Assembly (NCBI RefSeq): GCF_031454155.1
Contig: NZ_JAVDQG010000003.1
Location: 186,001 to 250,000 of the forward strand
Length of the DNA stretch: 64,000 nt
From: Desmospora profundinema
GTDB taxonomy: Bacteria; Bacillota; Bacilli; Thermoactinomycetales; DSM-45169
Direction of reading: 5' to 3'
Shown here: positions 11,389 through 20,713 of the stretch, one piece after another
Layout of the letters: the number at the start of each line of letters is the position of its first letter
How positions within the stretch are numbered: position 1 is the stretch's first letter
The notes under the pieces: generated by a model
Database searches by the model: none
Told to the model about the DNA's origin: nothing
The model's input: the letters and a program-made list of their open reading frames with translations, nothing else
Position numbers and translations under genes: made by a program

Positions 11389-11897
11389 GACTGGAAGAGT
11401 GGACACCGGCTGAACGAGCGGAGCTGGATCGCAATGTATTGACCACCACGTTGGACAATGTGAAAGCCTGGGCCAGAAGCAATTCGATGTGGCCGATGAC
11501 CTTTGGGCTGGCTTGTTGTGCCATCGAAATGATGGGAACGGGAGCCGCTCACTATGATCTCGACCGTTTTGGTTCGTTTTTTCGGGCTTCTCCGCGCCAA
11601 TCCGATGTGATGATTGTCGCCGGAACCGTGACGAAAAAAATGGCGCCTCTGCTGCGTCGATTGTATGATCAGATGCCAGAACCCAAATGGGTGATCGCCA
11701 TGGGTTCCTGTGCAACGGCAGGGGGGCCATATGTCAAATCGTATGCAGTCGTCAAAGGGGTGGATCAGGTGGTCCCCGTCGATGTCTATATTCCCGGGTG
11801 TCCGCCCAATCCGGCTGCATTGATCTACGGGATTCACAAGCTTCAGGAAAAGATTCGCTATGAGGCCAGAACCGGGAAGAAGGTGACGGATCAATGA
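11379..11897 (+). CDS. nuoB: NADH-quinone oxidoreductase subunit B
   Basis: Carries the terminal [4Fe-4S] cluster N2 that reduces quinone. The cluster cysteines are visible: the CC pair in GLACCAIEM, the Cys in [10 protein letters not shown] and the Cys in [11 protein letters not shown] 11379 is preferred for the AAGGTG upstream; ATG 11385, which overlaps the nuoA stop as ATGA, is an alternative, and ATG 11358 lies too far inside nuoA. About 172 residues. The nuoC start overlaps its stop by four bases. Confidence 0.95.
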   Translation: MVMRLEEWTPAERAELDRNVLTTTLDNVKAWARSNSMWPMTFGLACCAIEMMGTGAAHYDLDRFGSFFRASPRQSDVMIVAGTVTKKMAPLLRRLYDQMPEPKWVIAMGSCATAGGPYVKSYAVVKGVDQVVPVDVYIPGCPPNPAALIYGIHKLQEKIRYEARTGKKVTDQ

Positions 11898-12592
11898 GCG
11901 GTCGAGAGTCCGAGGAGCAGAAACAGGGGCGGGATGCCGGAGGTGCGAAGGAAGAAAACGGGAGTTTCCGCGATTCGGAATCGAAAGAAGAGCGGGATAA
12001 CAAGACCCGTGCAAGCCGGGCAGCCAAGGCAGCTGCTGCCGCAAAAGCGAAAGCGGCTCATGCAAAAAAAAGGCCTGTCCGGAAAAAAGAACCGGAGGAA
12101 CCGCCGAAACCTTCCCCCAAGCAGCCGGTATTGGATGAGATGCTGAAGGTGATCGGCAGTGAGTTGGGGCCGGATGTGGTAAAAGAGGCCTTTATCAACC
12201 GACCCAGCCGGCATTTACCCACCTTGGTAGTGGAGTCTGGCCGTTGGCTGGAGCTGGCCCGGCTGTTATCTGACGATTCCCGCCTATCTTTTGACTATTT
12301 GCGGAATTTATCTGGAGTGGATTATGAAACCCATCTGGAGGTAGTCGTCCACTTGACTTCCCTGGATCACCATCGGGAGTTGTCCGTCCGGGTTCAGGTG
12401 GACCGGGATCAGTCGGAAGTGCCGTCGGTATCGGGGATTTGGGCCGCTGCGAACTGGAATGAGCGGGAAGTGTACGATCTGTTGGGGATTCAGTTCACGG
12501 ATCACCCCAACCTGCGGCGGATCCTGATGCCGGATGACTGGGTGGGCCATCCCCTCCGAAAAGATTATGAACCCTATGACAAGGGGGTCTGA
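11894..12592 (+). CDS. nuoC: NADH-quinone oxidoreductase subunit C
   Basis: Peripheral-arm 30 kDa subunit of complex I, 232 residues. The conserved C-terminal core contains [20 protein letters not shown] and [13 protein letters not shown], ending in [11 protein letters not shown]. The first 75 or so residues are a charged, low-complexity Lys/Glu/Ala/Pro extension ([18 protein letters not shown]), common but variable in Bacillales NuoC. It is not a NuoCD fusion: the protein stops where NuoD would be expected to begin, and nuoH follows within 53 bp. Confidence 0.93.
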   Translation: MSGRESEEQKQGRDAGGAKEENGSFRDSESKEERDNKTRASRAAKAAAAAKAKAAHAKKRPVRKKEPEEPPKPSPKQPVLDEMLKVIGSELGPDVVKEAFINRPSRHLPTLVVESGRWLELARLLSDDSRLSFDYLRNLSGVDYETHLEVVVHLTSLDHHRELSVRVQVDRDQSEVPSVSGIWAAANWNEREVYDLLGIQFTDHPNLRRILMPDDWVGHPLRKDYEPYDKGV

Positions 12593-12644
12593 TCTCTTTG
12601 TATTCCATGATGAATGATCAGGCCGGCCAAAGGGGGGATCGCTC
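12593..12644 (+). other. nuoC-nuoH junction lacking nuoD
   Basis: Only 52 bp separate nuoC from nuoH; the 49 kDa subunit gene nuoD normally found here (about 1.1 kb) is missing. The segment 12609-12633 shares about 20 of 25 bases, including AGGCCGGCCAAAGG, with a relic of the dispersed repeat at 43507-43531, so a repeat-associated deletion or relocation is possible. The 3' end supplies the AAGGGGGG ribosome-binding site of nuoH. Confidence 0.6.
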
Positions 12645-13619
12645 TTGAACATGTGGATGGTGTTGGGTCCTGCGCTCTTGTTGGCAGTGGTGCTCGGCTT
12701 TGTGACGGTGGCCATTCTGTTTGAACGAAAAGTGATCGGTTGGATGCAAGCGCGGATCGGGCCCAATCGGGTAGGCCCTTGGGGATTGCTGCAGACGGTG
12801 GCCGATATTTTCAAACTGTTGCTCAAGGAGGATATCATCCCGGCCAACGCAGACCGTACGTTGTTTAAGATCGCTCCTGTCATCGCGTTTGTGCCGGCGT
12901 TTGTCGTCCTGGCCGTCATTCCCTTCTCGGATCGGTGGGTGTTGGCGGATATTGGAGTGGGTCTTCTCTATTATCTGGCGATCTCCAGCGTGACGACGAT
13001 TGGGGTTTTAGCTGGGGGATGGGCTTCCAATAACAAATACGCCCTGTTGGGCGCCATGCGTTCCGCGGCTCAGATGATCAGTTACGAGATTCCGCTGGTG
13101 ATGTCCGTGGTGGGCGTCATCATGGCGGCGGGCACCTTAAATCTAGTGGAAATCGTGGGCGCTCAGGAGCAAATATGGTTCATTGTTCCCCAGATCCTCG
13201 GTTTCGCAGTTTTCTTCGTGGCATCCCTGGCCGAACTGAACAGAACCCCCTTCGACCTTCCGGAAGCCGAATCGGAGTTGGTAGCCGGTTATCATGTGGA
13301 ATACACCGGATTCCGCTTTGCGTTTTTTATGCTGGCGGAATACGTGTACGTCTTCGCGATGGCGGCTCTTACCACTGTACTGTTTCTGGGCGGTTGGAAT
13401 CCCTTGTTCGGATGGACGTTTATCCCGCCTGTCGGTTGGTTTTCCATTAAATTCCTGTTTATCGTCTTCTCGCTCTTCTGGATCCGAGCCACACTGCCGC
13501 GGGTCCGGGTGGATCAATTGATGGAGATGGGCTGGAAAGTGCTCCTGCCCCTGGCTCTCTTGAACATCTTCCTGTCTGCACTTCTGAAGGAAGTGCCATG
13601 GATTGGCCAGTTTTATTGA
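12645..13619 (+). CDS. nuoH: NADH-quinone oxidoreductase subunit H
   Basis: Membrane-arm subunit that contacts the quinone site, 324 residues with about eight transmembrane helices. Signatures are FERKVIGWMQARIGPNRVGP near the N-terminus and LAELNRTPFDLPEAESELV in the middle. It starts at TTG 12645 behind AAGGGGGG (8-base spacing); ATG 12651 is an alternative. In complex I this subunit docks directly on NuoB and NuoD, so the absence of nuoD next door is striking. Confidence 0.95.
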   Translation: MNMWMVLGPALLLAVVLGFVTVAILFERKVIGWMQARIGPNRVGPWGLLQTVADIFKLLLKEDIIPANADRTLFKIAPVIAFVPAFVVLAVIPFSDRWVLADIGVGLLYYLAISSVTTIGVLAGGWASNNKYALLGAMRSAAQMISYEIPLVMSVVGVIMAAGTLNLVEIVGAQEQIWFIVPQILGFAVFFVASLAELNRTPFDLPEAESELVAGYHVEYTGFRFAFFMLAEYVYVFAMAALTTVLFLGGWNPLFGWTFIPPVGWFSIKFLFIVFSLFWIRATLPRVRVDQLMEMGWKVLLPLALLNIFLSALLKEVPWIGQFY

Positions 13620-13657
13620 TCCCGTGTTGGCAACCTAAGTGATTGGAGAGATTCCTC

Positions 13658-14074
13658 ATGATGGGTCTGATCAAAGGGATGGGTGTCACACTGAAGACGA
13701 TGACCCGTAAAAAAGTGACCCACAAGTATCCGGATGAGCCGATTCCGATGCCGGATCGCTTCCGTGGGATTCAACACTTTGATCCGGAGAAATGCATCGT
13801 TTGCAACCAATGTGTCCGGGTTTGTCCGACGGACTGCATTACCCTGACTGGCAGGAAGCATCCGGATCCCGGGAAGCGGGGCAAGATTATTGACACCTAC
13901 GACATTAATTTTGAAATCTGCATCTTGTGTGATCTGTGTACCGAGGTGTGTCCCACCGAAGCGATCGTCATGACGCAAAACTTCGAGTTGGCCTCGTACA
14001 GCCGCGATGACCTGTACAAGGATATGGAGTGGCTGCATGAGAACAACACCAACATTCGGGGGGGACCACAGTGA
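13658..14074 (+). CDS. nuoI: NADH-quinone oxidoreductase subunit I
   Basis: Ferredoxin-like subunit with two [4Fe-4S] clusters, shown by CIVCNQCVRVCP and CILCDLCTEVCP. About 138 residues. ATG 13658 is chosen for GGAGAG 7 bases upstream; a TTG at 13643 is in frame but overlaps the ribosome-binding site. The nuoJ GTG overlaps its stop. Confidence 0.95.
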   Translation: MMGLIKGMGVTLKTMTRKKVTHKYPDEPIPMPDRFRGIQHFDPEKCIVCNQCVRVCPTDCITLTGRKHPDPGKRGKIIDTYDINFEICILCDLCTEVCPTEAIVMTQNFELASYSRDDLYKDMEWLHENNTNIRGGPQ

Positions 14075-14577
14075 ACGGTTGGAGCGGAGAGTTTATCGCC
14101 TTCTTTGTCCTGTCCGTGATGGCGATCGGCGGAGCGGTTTTTATGATCAACCTCACCCGGGTGGTGCATATGGCTTTGGCCCTGGCATTCACCTTTCTCA
14201 GCATCGCCGGCATCTATGTAACCCTTCATGCGGAGTTTCTGGCGGTGGTTCAGGTGTTGATCTACACGGGAGCTGTTACCATCCTGATGTTGTTCGGCAT
14301 TATGCTGACCCGCCATCAAGGACGGGAGGAGGAGGGGAGCCTCTGGAAGGAGGGGCTCAGTTTTGTGGGAGTGGGGGCATTGTTCGGTTTGTTGATGTGG
14401 GCGATTTATCAAACCCCATTCTCCGGTGAAACCGGTCCTGTTGAATTATACACGGTGGCTCATCTGGGAGAAGCGGTATTTAAGCATTATGTGATCCCGT
14501 TTGAGGTGACATCTGTGCTCCTCCTGGTCGCATTGGTAGGAGCCATCATCTTGGCAAAAAAGGAGTCGAAGTCCTGA
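14071..14577 (+). CDS. nuoJ: NADH-quinone oxidoreductase subunit J
   Basis: A 168-residue membrane-arm protein with five transmembrane helices. The [21 protein letters not shown] segment is the conserved core of NuoJ. It starts at GTG 14071, overlapping the nuoI stop (GTGA), and its TGA overlaps the nuoK ATG, indicating tight coupling. Confidence 0.94.
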   Translation: MNGWSGEFIAFFVLSVMAIGGAVFMINLTRVVHMALALAFTFLSIAGIYVTLHAEFLAVVQVLIYTGAVTILMLFGIMLTRHQGREEEGSLWKEGLSFVGVGALFGLLMWAIYQTPFSGETGPVELYTVAHLGEAVFKHYVIPFEVTSVLLLVALVGAIILAKKESKS

Positions 14578-14882
14578 TGCCGGTTACATCCTATCTCGCC
14601 CTGGGAGCCATTCTCTTCTGTATCGGTTTGTACGGGGTGCTGACAAAACGGAATGCCGTCATTGTCCTTTTTTCCATCGAGTTGATGTTGAATGCCGCCA
14701 ACATCAACCTGGTGGCCTTCGCCAAATACGGATTGTATGCCAGCCAGACGGGGCAGGTGTTCACGTTGTTCACCATCACGATCGCGGCGGCGGAGGCGGC
14801 AGTGGGAATCGCCATTCTGTTTGCCCTTTACCGTCACAGGCAAACCGTGAAAGTAGATCGATATGATTCGTTGAAGGGTTAG
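14577..14882 (+). CDS. nuoK: NADH-quinone oxidoreductase subunit K
   Basis: A 101-residue antiporter-like membrane subunit with three helices. The conserved glutamate of the pumping channel is in [15 protein letters not shown] and the second in [11 protein letters not shown]. The stop codon TAG is provided by the first three bases of repeat copy B (TAGGGCCTG), so insertion of the element defines the present C-terminus ([10 protein letters not shown]), which is still close to the normal family length. Confidence 0.95.
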   Translation: MPVTSYLALGAILFCIGLYGVLTKRNAVIVLFSIELMLNAANINLVAFAKYGLYASQTGQVFTLFTITIAAAEAAVGIAILFALYRHRQTVKVDRYDSLKG

Positions 14883-15133
14883 GGCCTGTCTGGTCATTCA
14901 TTTTTCCGTAAGAAAAAGGGAGGGCTGGTATGGTTTTTGATTCGTCTTTGCACTCACAGAGCACAAGTCTCGCCTGGGTCGCTTCGCTCCCGGGTCTCGC
15001 TATGCACTCACAGAGCACAAGTCTTGCCTGGGTCACTATCGTTTCCCGGTGTCGCTATGCGCTTTTTGCAACGAAACGAAGACAGCCATACCAACCCGGG
15101 ATCTCGTCATACGGATTGTTCAGACACGCCCTA
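14880..15133 (+). repeat. MITE-like dispersed repeat, copy B (two internal modules)
   Basis: A 254 bp element with TAGGGCCTGTCTGGTCATTC at the left and TTCAGACACGCCCTA at the right. It contains two tandem copies of the ACTCACAGAGCACAAG module (about 54 and 55 bp, diverged from each other), compared with one in copy A and none in copy C. It splits the otherwise continuous nuoK-nuoL junction and contributes the nuoK stop codon. It fills most of the 315 bp gap before nuoL. Confidence 0.87.
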
Positions 15134-15197
15134 ATCCAATCAGACGTGTCTGACAACTTTAGACACAGTCAATCCAGGACGGAGGACGGATGATCCC

Positions 15198-17051
15198 ATG
15201 ATCGATTTCGCGTGGTACATACCCCTCTTTCCCTTGGTGGCGTTTCTCCTGCTGCTGGCGGGGCGGACGCGTTGGAGCGAAAGGGGGGCTGCCGGGGTCA
15301 GTTGCCTGGCGGCTTTGGGCTCTTTTGCTTTCTCCCTGCCGCTCCTATGGCAGAGTGTAGGTGGTACAGATTCTGCATGGGCCACTTGGGATTGGTTTCA
15401 CGCGGGTGAAATGGTCGTCACCTTCGGGGTGGAGGTCAACCCGCTGATTGCCATGATGTTGGTCGTCATCAGTTTGGTCAGTTTATTGGTTCAGGTGTAC
15501 GCCCGGGGATACATGGCAGGGGATCAGAGAATGGCGGTTTTTTACGCGTATCTTTCCCTGTTCACTTTCTCCATGTTGGGCTTGGTTCTTTCCCCTAACC
15601 TGCTGCAGTTGTATCTGTTTTGGGAGCTGGTTGGTGTTTGTTCCTTTCTCTTGATCGGTTTTTGGTACTGGAAGCCGGATGCGAAGGCGGCGGCTAAAAA
15701 AGCCTTTATTGTCACCCGAATCGGGGACATCGGCTTGTTTGTCGCCATGATTCTTTTGTTTTGGCAAACGGGCAGCTTTGAACTGGGGCGTATTTTTGAA
15801 GCCGTTCAGGCCGGTACGATCGACCCTTCCATGCTGACGGGGATCGCGATTTTGATTTTCGTCGGGGCGATGGGCAAATCGGGTCAATTTCCGTTGCATA
15901 CCTGGCTGCCTGATGCGATGGAAGGTCCCACCCCGGTCAGTGCGTTGATCCATGCCGCCACGATGGTGGCGGCCGGGGTGTTTCTGGTGGCCCGGATGTT
16001 CCCGGTATTTGAAACATCCGCTTTGGCGATGGATACGGTGGCCTATGTCGGGGCGTTCACGGCAATCTTCGCCGCTTCCATCGCCTTGGTTCAACAGGAT
16101 ATTAAGCGGATTTTGGCCTATTCCACCGTCAGCCAGCTGGGTTACATGATGTTGGCCTTGGGGGCGGCGGGATACGCGGCGGGTGTGTTCCATCTGATGA
16201 CCCATGCTTTTTTTAAGGCGCTTCTGTTTCTGGCGGCGGGTGCCGTCATTGTAGCCCTGCACCATGAACAGGATATTCATCGGATGGGGGGGATGTGGAA
16301 GACCCATCGCGTCCTCGGCTGGTTGTTCTTGATCGGATGTTTGTCCTTGGCAGGATTTCCGCCATTCAGCGGCTTTTTCTCCAAGGAAGAAGTGTTGGTC
16401 AGCGCTTATGCCGACGGACGTTTCGGAGTGTTGGCCGTGGGGATGGTGGCCGCCTTTTTCACCGCCTTCTATCTTTTCCGGCTCTTTTTCCTGGTCTTCT
16501 CCGGGGAGCGCAAGACCGAAAAGAACGCTCAACCGTTGCCGTCGGGGATGGTCTGGCCGATGGTGGTGCTGGCCATTCTTTCGGTGGGAGCCGGTTTTGT
16601 GGAGTTCCCCTCCCATGCATTTCGTGAGTGGCTGACGGCGGGAGCGGAGATTCCGCCTGCCGCTCCCTGGTGGCTGCCCGTTTTCACTCTTCTTCTTTCC
16701 TTCGGTGGGATCGCGCTCGCATGGGCGATGTACCGCCATGGATCGATCCGGCCGTCCGCGGTGGCCGATGCGTGGCCTTGGGTCTACCGGATCCTGGTTC
16801 GCAAGTACGGAGTGGATGAGGCTTATGAGGCGGGAATCGTCCGTCCCTATCGAGGGTTGGGGATTTTTCTCACCTGGTTTGATCGCTGGGTGATTCAGGG
16901 GCTGGTAGGCTTGGCATCAGGGACGGCACGGGGGATCGGCAGGCTGGGCTCCGCTCTTCAGACCGGACAGGTACAAGTTTACATATGGATCAGTCTGGTC
17001 GGATTGGTGGTTCTGATTGTCAGTCTGACAGCGGGGAGGTTGTTTGAATGA
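15198..17051 (+). CDS. nuoL: NADH-quinone oxidoreductase subunit L
   Basis: The distal antiporter-like proton-pumping subunit, 617 residues with about 15-16 transmembrane helices and a C-terminal lateral region. The core motif HTWLPDAMEGPTPVSALIHA is near residue 235, and LVQQDIKRILAYSTVSQLGYM follows. GGAGGACGG precedes ATG 15198 at good spacing. It is separated from nuoK by repeat copy B and overlaps nuoM by four bases. Confidence 0.96.
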   Translation: MIDFAWYIPLFPLVAFLLLLAGRTRWSERGAAGVSCLAALGSFAFSLPLLWQSVGGTDSAWATWDWFHAGEMVVTFGVEVNPLIAMMLVVISLVSLLVQVYARGYMAGDQRMAVFYAYLSLFTFSMLGLVLSPNLLQLYLFWELVGVCSFLLIGFWYWKPDAKAAAKKAFIVTRIGDIGLFVAMILLFWQTGSFELGRIFEAVQAGTIDPSMLTGIAILIFVGAMGKSGQFPLHTWLPDAMEGPTPVSALIHAATMVAAGVFLVARMFPVFETSALAMDTVAYVGAFTAIFAASIALVQQDIKRILAYSTVSQLGYMMLALGAAGYAAGVFHLMTHAFFKALLFLAAGAVIVALHHEQDIHRMGGMWKTHRVLGWLFLIGCLSLAGFPPFSGFFSKEEVLVSAYADGRFGVLAVGMVAAFFTAFYLFRLFFLVFSGERKTEKNAQPLPSGMVWPMVVLAILSVGAGFVEFPSHAFREWLTAGAEIPPAAPWWLPVFTLLLSFGGIALAWAMYRHGSIRPSAVADAWPWVYRILVRKYGVDEAYEAGIVRPYRGLGIFLTWFDRWVIQGLVGLASGTARGIGRLGSALQTGQVQVYIWISLVGLVVLIVSLTAGRLFE

Positions 17052-18577
17052 AAGAAGGCTTGCTGCAAATGTTGCCGACTTGGCTTGCTTTCTCCCCGCT
17101 GCTGGGCGTGTTGGTGCTTCTTGCTATTCCCCGGGAACGGACGGCGTGGATTCGTGGGGTGGGTGTGGCGGCCACCTTTCCTCCCTTGGTGTTGGCATGG
17201 CTGATGGCGGCGTGGTTTGATCCCGCTGTACAGGGAGTGCAGTTCCAGCAGAAGGTGGAGTGGATCTCGATTCCCATCCAGCAAGGGGTGGCTTTTGACA
17301 TTCAGTATCATATGGGAGTGGATGGGCTCTCCATCCCCCTGGTGGTGTTGACCAGTGTGATCGCCACGATTGCTGCGGTTGCCTCCCGATATGTGCGTGA
17401 ACGGTTAAAAGGGTACTTCCTCGTTTTCTTGTTGTTGGAGATGGGAGCGCTCGGGGTGTTTTTGGCCCGGGATCTGTTTCTCTTCTTCCTATTTTTCGAG
17501 GTGACGCTCGTCTCTCTGTTTTTCCTGATCGGAATATGGGGAGCCGTTTACCGGGAGAAGGCGGCCAATCTCTTTCTCCTGTATAACGGATTGGGGTCTG
17601 CTTTTCTGCTGTTGGGTATTATCGGGATCCTGTTTCTGTTCCAGACACTGGACTTGGAACAGCTCCGGCAAATCAGCACCAATCCGGAATTGGCAATCGT
17701 GATGGAACAGGATCCCTTTTTCCGTAACCTGGTATGGGGAGTTTTCCTCGCTCTGGTCATCGCTTTCGGCATCAAACTGCCCGTCTTTCCATTCCATACC
17801 TGGATGGTCCGGGTTCACACGGAGGCTCCGCCGGCGGTCGTGATGGTTCACGCCGGTGTGCTGCTCAAAATGGGAGCCTATGGGTTAATTCGGTTCGGGG
17901 TGGATCTTTTTCCTATCCAAACATCCGCCATCGCTGCTGTGCTGGGGGTTCTGGGTGTGGTAAACATGTTGTACGGTGCGGTCCTCGCGTTTGTCCAGAA
18001 TGATTTGAGGCGGGTGCTGGCCTTCTCCAGCATCAGTCATATGGGGATCATCCTGATCGGGATCGCTTCCCTTCATGTGGTCGGCCTACAGGGGGCTGTG
18101 TTTCAGGCGGTTTCCCACGGTTTGATTGCGGCTCTTCTCTTCTTCTTCATCGGTGCGTTGCACGGACGCACCCGGACGACGGATATGAGAGAACTGGGCG
18201 GCTTGTCCCGGTCGGTGCCGGTGTTGTCCGGTATCTGGATGGCGGGGGGGCTGGCGCTGTTGGGGCTTCCGGGAATGTCGGGTTTCATTGCTGAGTTTTT
18301 CGCTTTTCTTGGCTTTTTCCGGCAATTCCCGATTTTAGCCGCAGTCGGTGTGATCGGACTGGTAGGAGCCGCGGCTTACTCGCTGCGAGCCGTTTTAAAT
18401 ACCAACTTCGGCCCGTTGCCGTCGCGATGGGCTTCCCTGCCCGATGCCAAGCCGATTGAAAGTGCTTCAATGCTGGTATTGCTGGGATTCATCATCCTGA
18501 TCGGTGTATGGCCGGCAGTATTGGAAGAACCGATGCAAACCACCTTGCGTGGAATCGCGGCCAAGATGGGAGGGTAG
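17048..18577 (+). CDS. nuoM: NADH-quinone oxidoreductase subunit M
   Basis: Antiporter-like proton-pumping subunit, 509 residues with 13-14 transmembrane helices. Signature segments are FPFHTWMVRVHTEAPPAVVM and FVQNDLRRVLAFSSISHMG. The start overlaps the nuoL stop (ATGA); nuoN follows after 3 bp. Confidence 0.96.
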   Translation: MKEGLLQMLPTWLAFSPLLGVLVLLAIPRERTAWIRGVGVAATFPPLVLAWLMAAWFDPAVQGVQFQQKVEWISIPIQQGVAFDIQYHMGVDGLSIPLVVLTSVIATIAAVASRYVRERLKGYFLVFLLLEMGALGVFLARDLFLFFLFFEVTLVSLFFLIGIWGAVYREKAANLFLLYNGLGSAFLLLGIIGILFLFQTLDLEQLRQISTNPELAIVMEQDPFFRNLVWGVFLALVIAFGIKLPVFPFHTWMVRVHTEAPPAVVMVHAGVLLKMGAYGLIRFGVDLFPIQTSAIAAVLGVLGVVNMLYGAVLAFVQNDLRRVLAFSSISHMGIILIGIASLHVVGLQGAVFQAVSHGLIAALLFFFIGALHGRTRTTDMRELGGLSRSVPVLSGIWMAGGLALLGLPGMSGFIAEFFAFLGFFRQFPILAAVGVIGLVGAAAYSLRAVLNTNFGPLPSRWASLPDAKPIESASMLVLLGFIILIGVWPAVLEEPMQTTLRGIAAKMGG

Positions 18578-18580
18578 GGA

Positions 18581-20083
18581 ATGGAACGATATTTGCTGGA
18601 TTATGATTGGACCGTGATGGGACCGGAGCTGATCGTTCTGGCCGCTGCCGCCCTCCTTTCGATCCTTGATCTGTTTATGAGAGAAGATCATGATCGACGA
18701 TGGCTGGGTGTGCTGGGGTTGTCCGCCATCCTGGCGGCTGGGGTATTTACGGCAATGCAATTGGGGAATCCGCCCTATGAAATCTTGTCAGACACGTATC
18801 GTGTGGACGACTTTGGATTGACCCTCAAGTTGATCCTGCTGGCGGGAGCGGCTCTCCTGTTCCTCTCTTCTCTCTGGAGCCTTCGGCATGACGGCATCCG
18901 CGCTCACGGCGAGTATTACTACCTGATGTTGGCGGCCCTTTTGGGCGGAATGCTGATGACGGCCTCTGCCGACTTCATTACTCTGTTTGTCGGATTGGAG
19001 CTGCTCAGTATCTCCTCCTATATCCTGGTCGGCCTGCGCAAGCGGCGTGTGGAGTCCTCGGAAGCTGCGTGGAAGTTTGTGGTGATGGGAGGCGTCTCCA
19101 CGGCTTTCATCCTTTATGGGATGTCCTTTGCGTACGGCTTGACGGGCACCACGAACTTGTACGAGGTGCAGGCGCGTCTGGCTGATGCCTACGGGGGCGG
19201 TTACGAGTGGTTTGTCTATCTGTCCCTGTTGTTGATGCTGTTCGGCTTCGGATTTAAGGTGGCCGCGGCCCCTTTTCATATGTGGGCTCCCGATGTTTAT
19301 CAAGGCGCGACCACTCCGGTGACCGCTTTTCTGTCCGTGGTCTCCAAGACGGCGGCTATCGCGCTGATTCTCCGTGTGGTCCTGGGCGGGTATTACTTCC
19401 TTTATCAGAACCAGATGGAGGCTCCTTGGTCGGCTCAGGCGCTCTTATTCCTGGCAGCCGTGTCGATGGTGGTGGGAAATACCGTTGCCCTGCGGCAGAT
19501 CCATACGAAACGGATGCTGGCTTATTCCAGTGTGGCCCATGCCGGTACGATGCTGGTTCCGATCGCCACCCTCGGATTTCTGTTTGAAAGCTTGACTTAC
19601 TATCTGTTCGCCTACCTGTTTATGGCCTTGGGAGCCTTTACCGTCCTGACACTGGTGGAGCATCATACCGGATCGGAAAAAATCAGCGCATTTGCCGGTC
19701 TCTCCCGTAAAAATCCGCGATTGGCTGCGGTGATGACGCTGTTTCTTCTCTCACTTGCGGGGATTCCCGTCACCGCCGGTTTCTTCGGCAAGTTTTATAT
19801 TATAGCGGGAGCGGTTGGAACCCAGCATTTGTGGATCGCCGCCCTGATATTGGTGACGACGGTGATATCGTATTATTACTACTTCGGGGTGATTCGGATG
19901 ATGTATTTCCGGCAACCGGCAACCCCGGAACGACTCCGGATTCCTCTGGGGCCGGGGGCTGTACTTTTGGTAACGGCGGCGGGTACCCTGGCTTTGGGAT
20001 TGATGCCCCAGTGGACGTTGGATTGGCTGGCAACACTGGATTGGGGAGCCGCTGTGATGCCCATCCAACCCCCGGGTTCGTAA
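18581..20083 (+). CDS. nuoN: NADH-quinone oxidoreductase subunit N
   Basis: Third antiporter-like subunit, 500 residues, about 14 helices. APFHMWAPDVYQGATTPVTA and HTKRMLAYSSVAHAG are the conserved pump and helix-breaking segments. It is the last gene of the operon and is followed by a terminator. Confidence 0.96.
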   Translation: MERYLLDYDWTVMGPELIVLAAAALLSILDLFMREDHDRRWLGVLGLSAILAAGVFTAMQLGNPPYEILSDTYRVDDFGLTLKLILLAGAALLFLSSLWSLRHDGIRAHGEYYYLMLAALLGGMLMTASADFITLFVGLELLSISSYILVGLRKRRVESSEAAWKFVVMGGVSTAFILYGMSFAYGLTGTTNLYEVQARLADAYGGGYEWFVYLSLLLMLFGFGFKVAAAPFHMWAPDVYQGATTPVTAFLSVVSKTAAIALILRVVLGGYYFLYQNQMEAPWSAQALLFLAAVSMVVGNTVALRQIHTKRMLAYSSVAHAGTMLVPIATLGFLFESLTYYLFAYLFMALGAFTVLTLVEHHTGSEKISAFAGLSRKNPRLAAVMTLFLLSLAGIPVTAGFFGKFYIIAGAVGTQHLWIAALILVTTVISYYYYFGVIRMMYFRQPATPERLRIPLGPGAVLLVTAAGTLALGLMPQWTLDWLATLDWGAAVMPIQPPGS

Positions 20084-20106
20084 TCTGTCTGTGGAGAAAA
20101 TAAAAG

Positions 20107-20132
20107 CCCGGTCATCGATTGACCGGGTTTTT
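20107..20132 (+). terminator. Terminator of the nuo operon
   Basis: CCCGGTCA / TGACCGGG stem with a short loop followed by TTTTT; it also faces the convergent DUF2512-like gene. Confidence 0.85.
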
Positions 20133-20143
20133 GCTGTTTATGG

Positions 20144-20500
20144 TTAACGACTAGGTTGATGACGGGGCTGACGGTGAATTTGCCGGTGAATCATCCATTC
20201 GAGAGAAGCGAGGACGAGACCGATGGCCAGAGCGGCCTGATTGTTGAGAGAGTAGCCTGAAAAAAGAAACTGGAGTCCATAAAGAAGGAGAGCAAAAGCG
20301 AAACAGTCAATAAGGGCAGCCGTCATGTCACTTCGTTGCGGCAAAAGGAGATGATCCAACCATGTACCTACGACGGCAACCGAGACGGCAGCGACGGCCA
20401 TGGGAACAAAGGGGGTAATGACGACACCGGAAAAACCGAAATGAAACAAGGCGATGACGAAAAAAGCCCATACTGCTTTGCAACCAAAGTTGATCCACAT
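20144..20500 (-). CDS. DUF2512-like small membrane protein
   Basis: The likely start is the ATG complementary to 20498-20500, with GGAGGGG about 10 bases upstream, giving 118 residues (MWINFGCKAVWAFFVIAL...). Four hydrophobic helices fill most of the protein, ending in an Arg/His-rich tail (HRQIHRQPRHQPSR). Size and helix pattern resemble the YndM/DUF2512 family of Bacillales. Function is unknown. A longer in-frame extension upstream has no ribosome-binding site and is not credible. It is divergent from the next gene. Confidence 0.65.
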   Translation of the reverse strand: MWINFGCKAVWAFFVIALFHFGFSGVVITPFVPMAVAAVSVAVVGTWLDHLLLPQRSDMTAALIDCFAFALLLYGLQFLFSGYSLNNQAALAIGLVLASLEWMIHRQIHRQPRHQPSR

Positions 20501-20713
20501 GGTGGACGACCCCTCCGAACCCGGAACGATCTTTAAACAAAAGAATTTAGTCGCCGGGTTTCGTGTTAGTATCTCTCGCCAAACCCTTCCCTTATGCGGA
20601 AGGGGATCATTCGTCATAAAGTGTTGTCCCGAAAGGGAAGCCATTGCGTTTATCGGGGATTTGGGTTAGCATGGGAATATCGTGAACAACCAGTCTTAAG
20701 GAGTGCACCTTTT

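Noticed and set aside
15483-16739. 418-codon minus-strand frame opposite nuoL
   Set aside because: Shadow of nuoL; low-complexity His/Arg/Gln-rich product.
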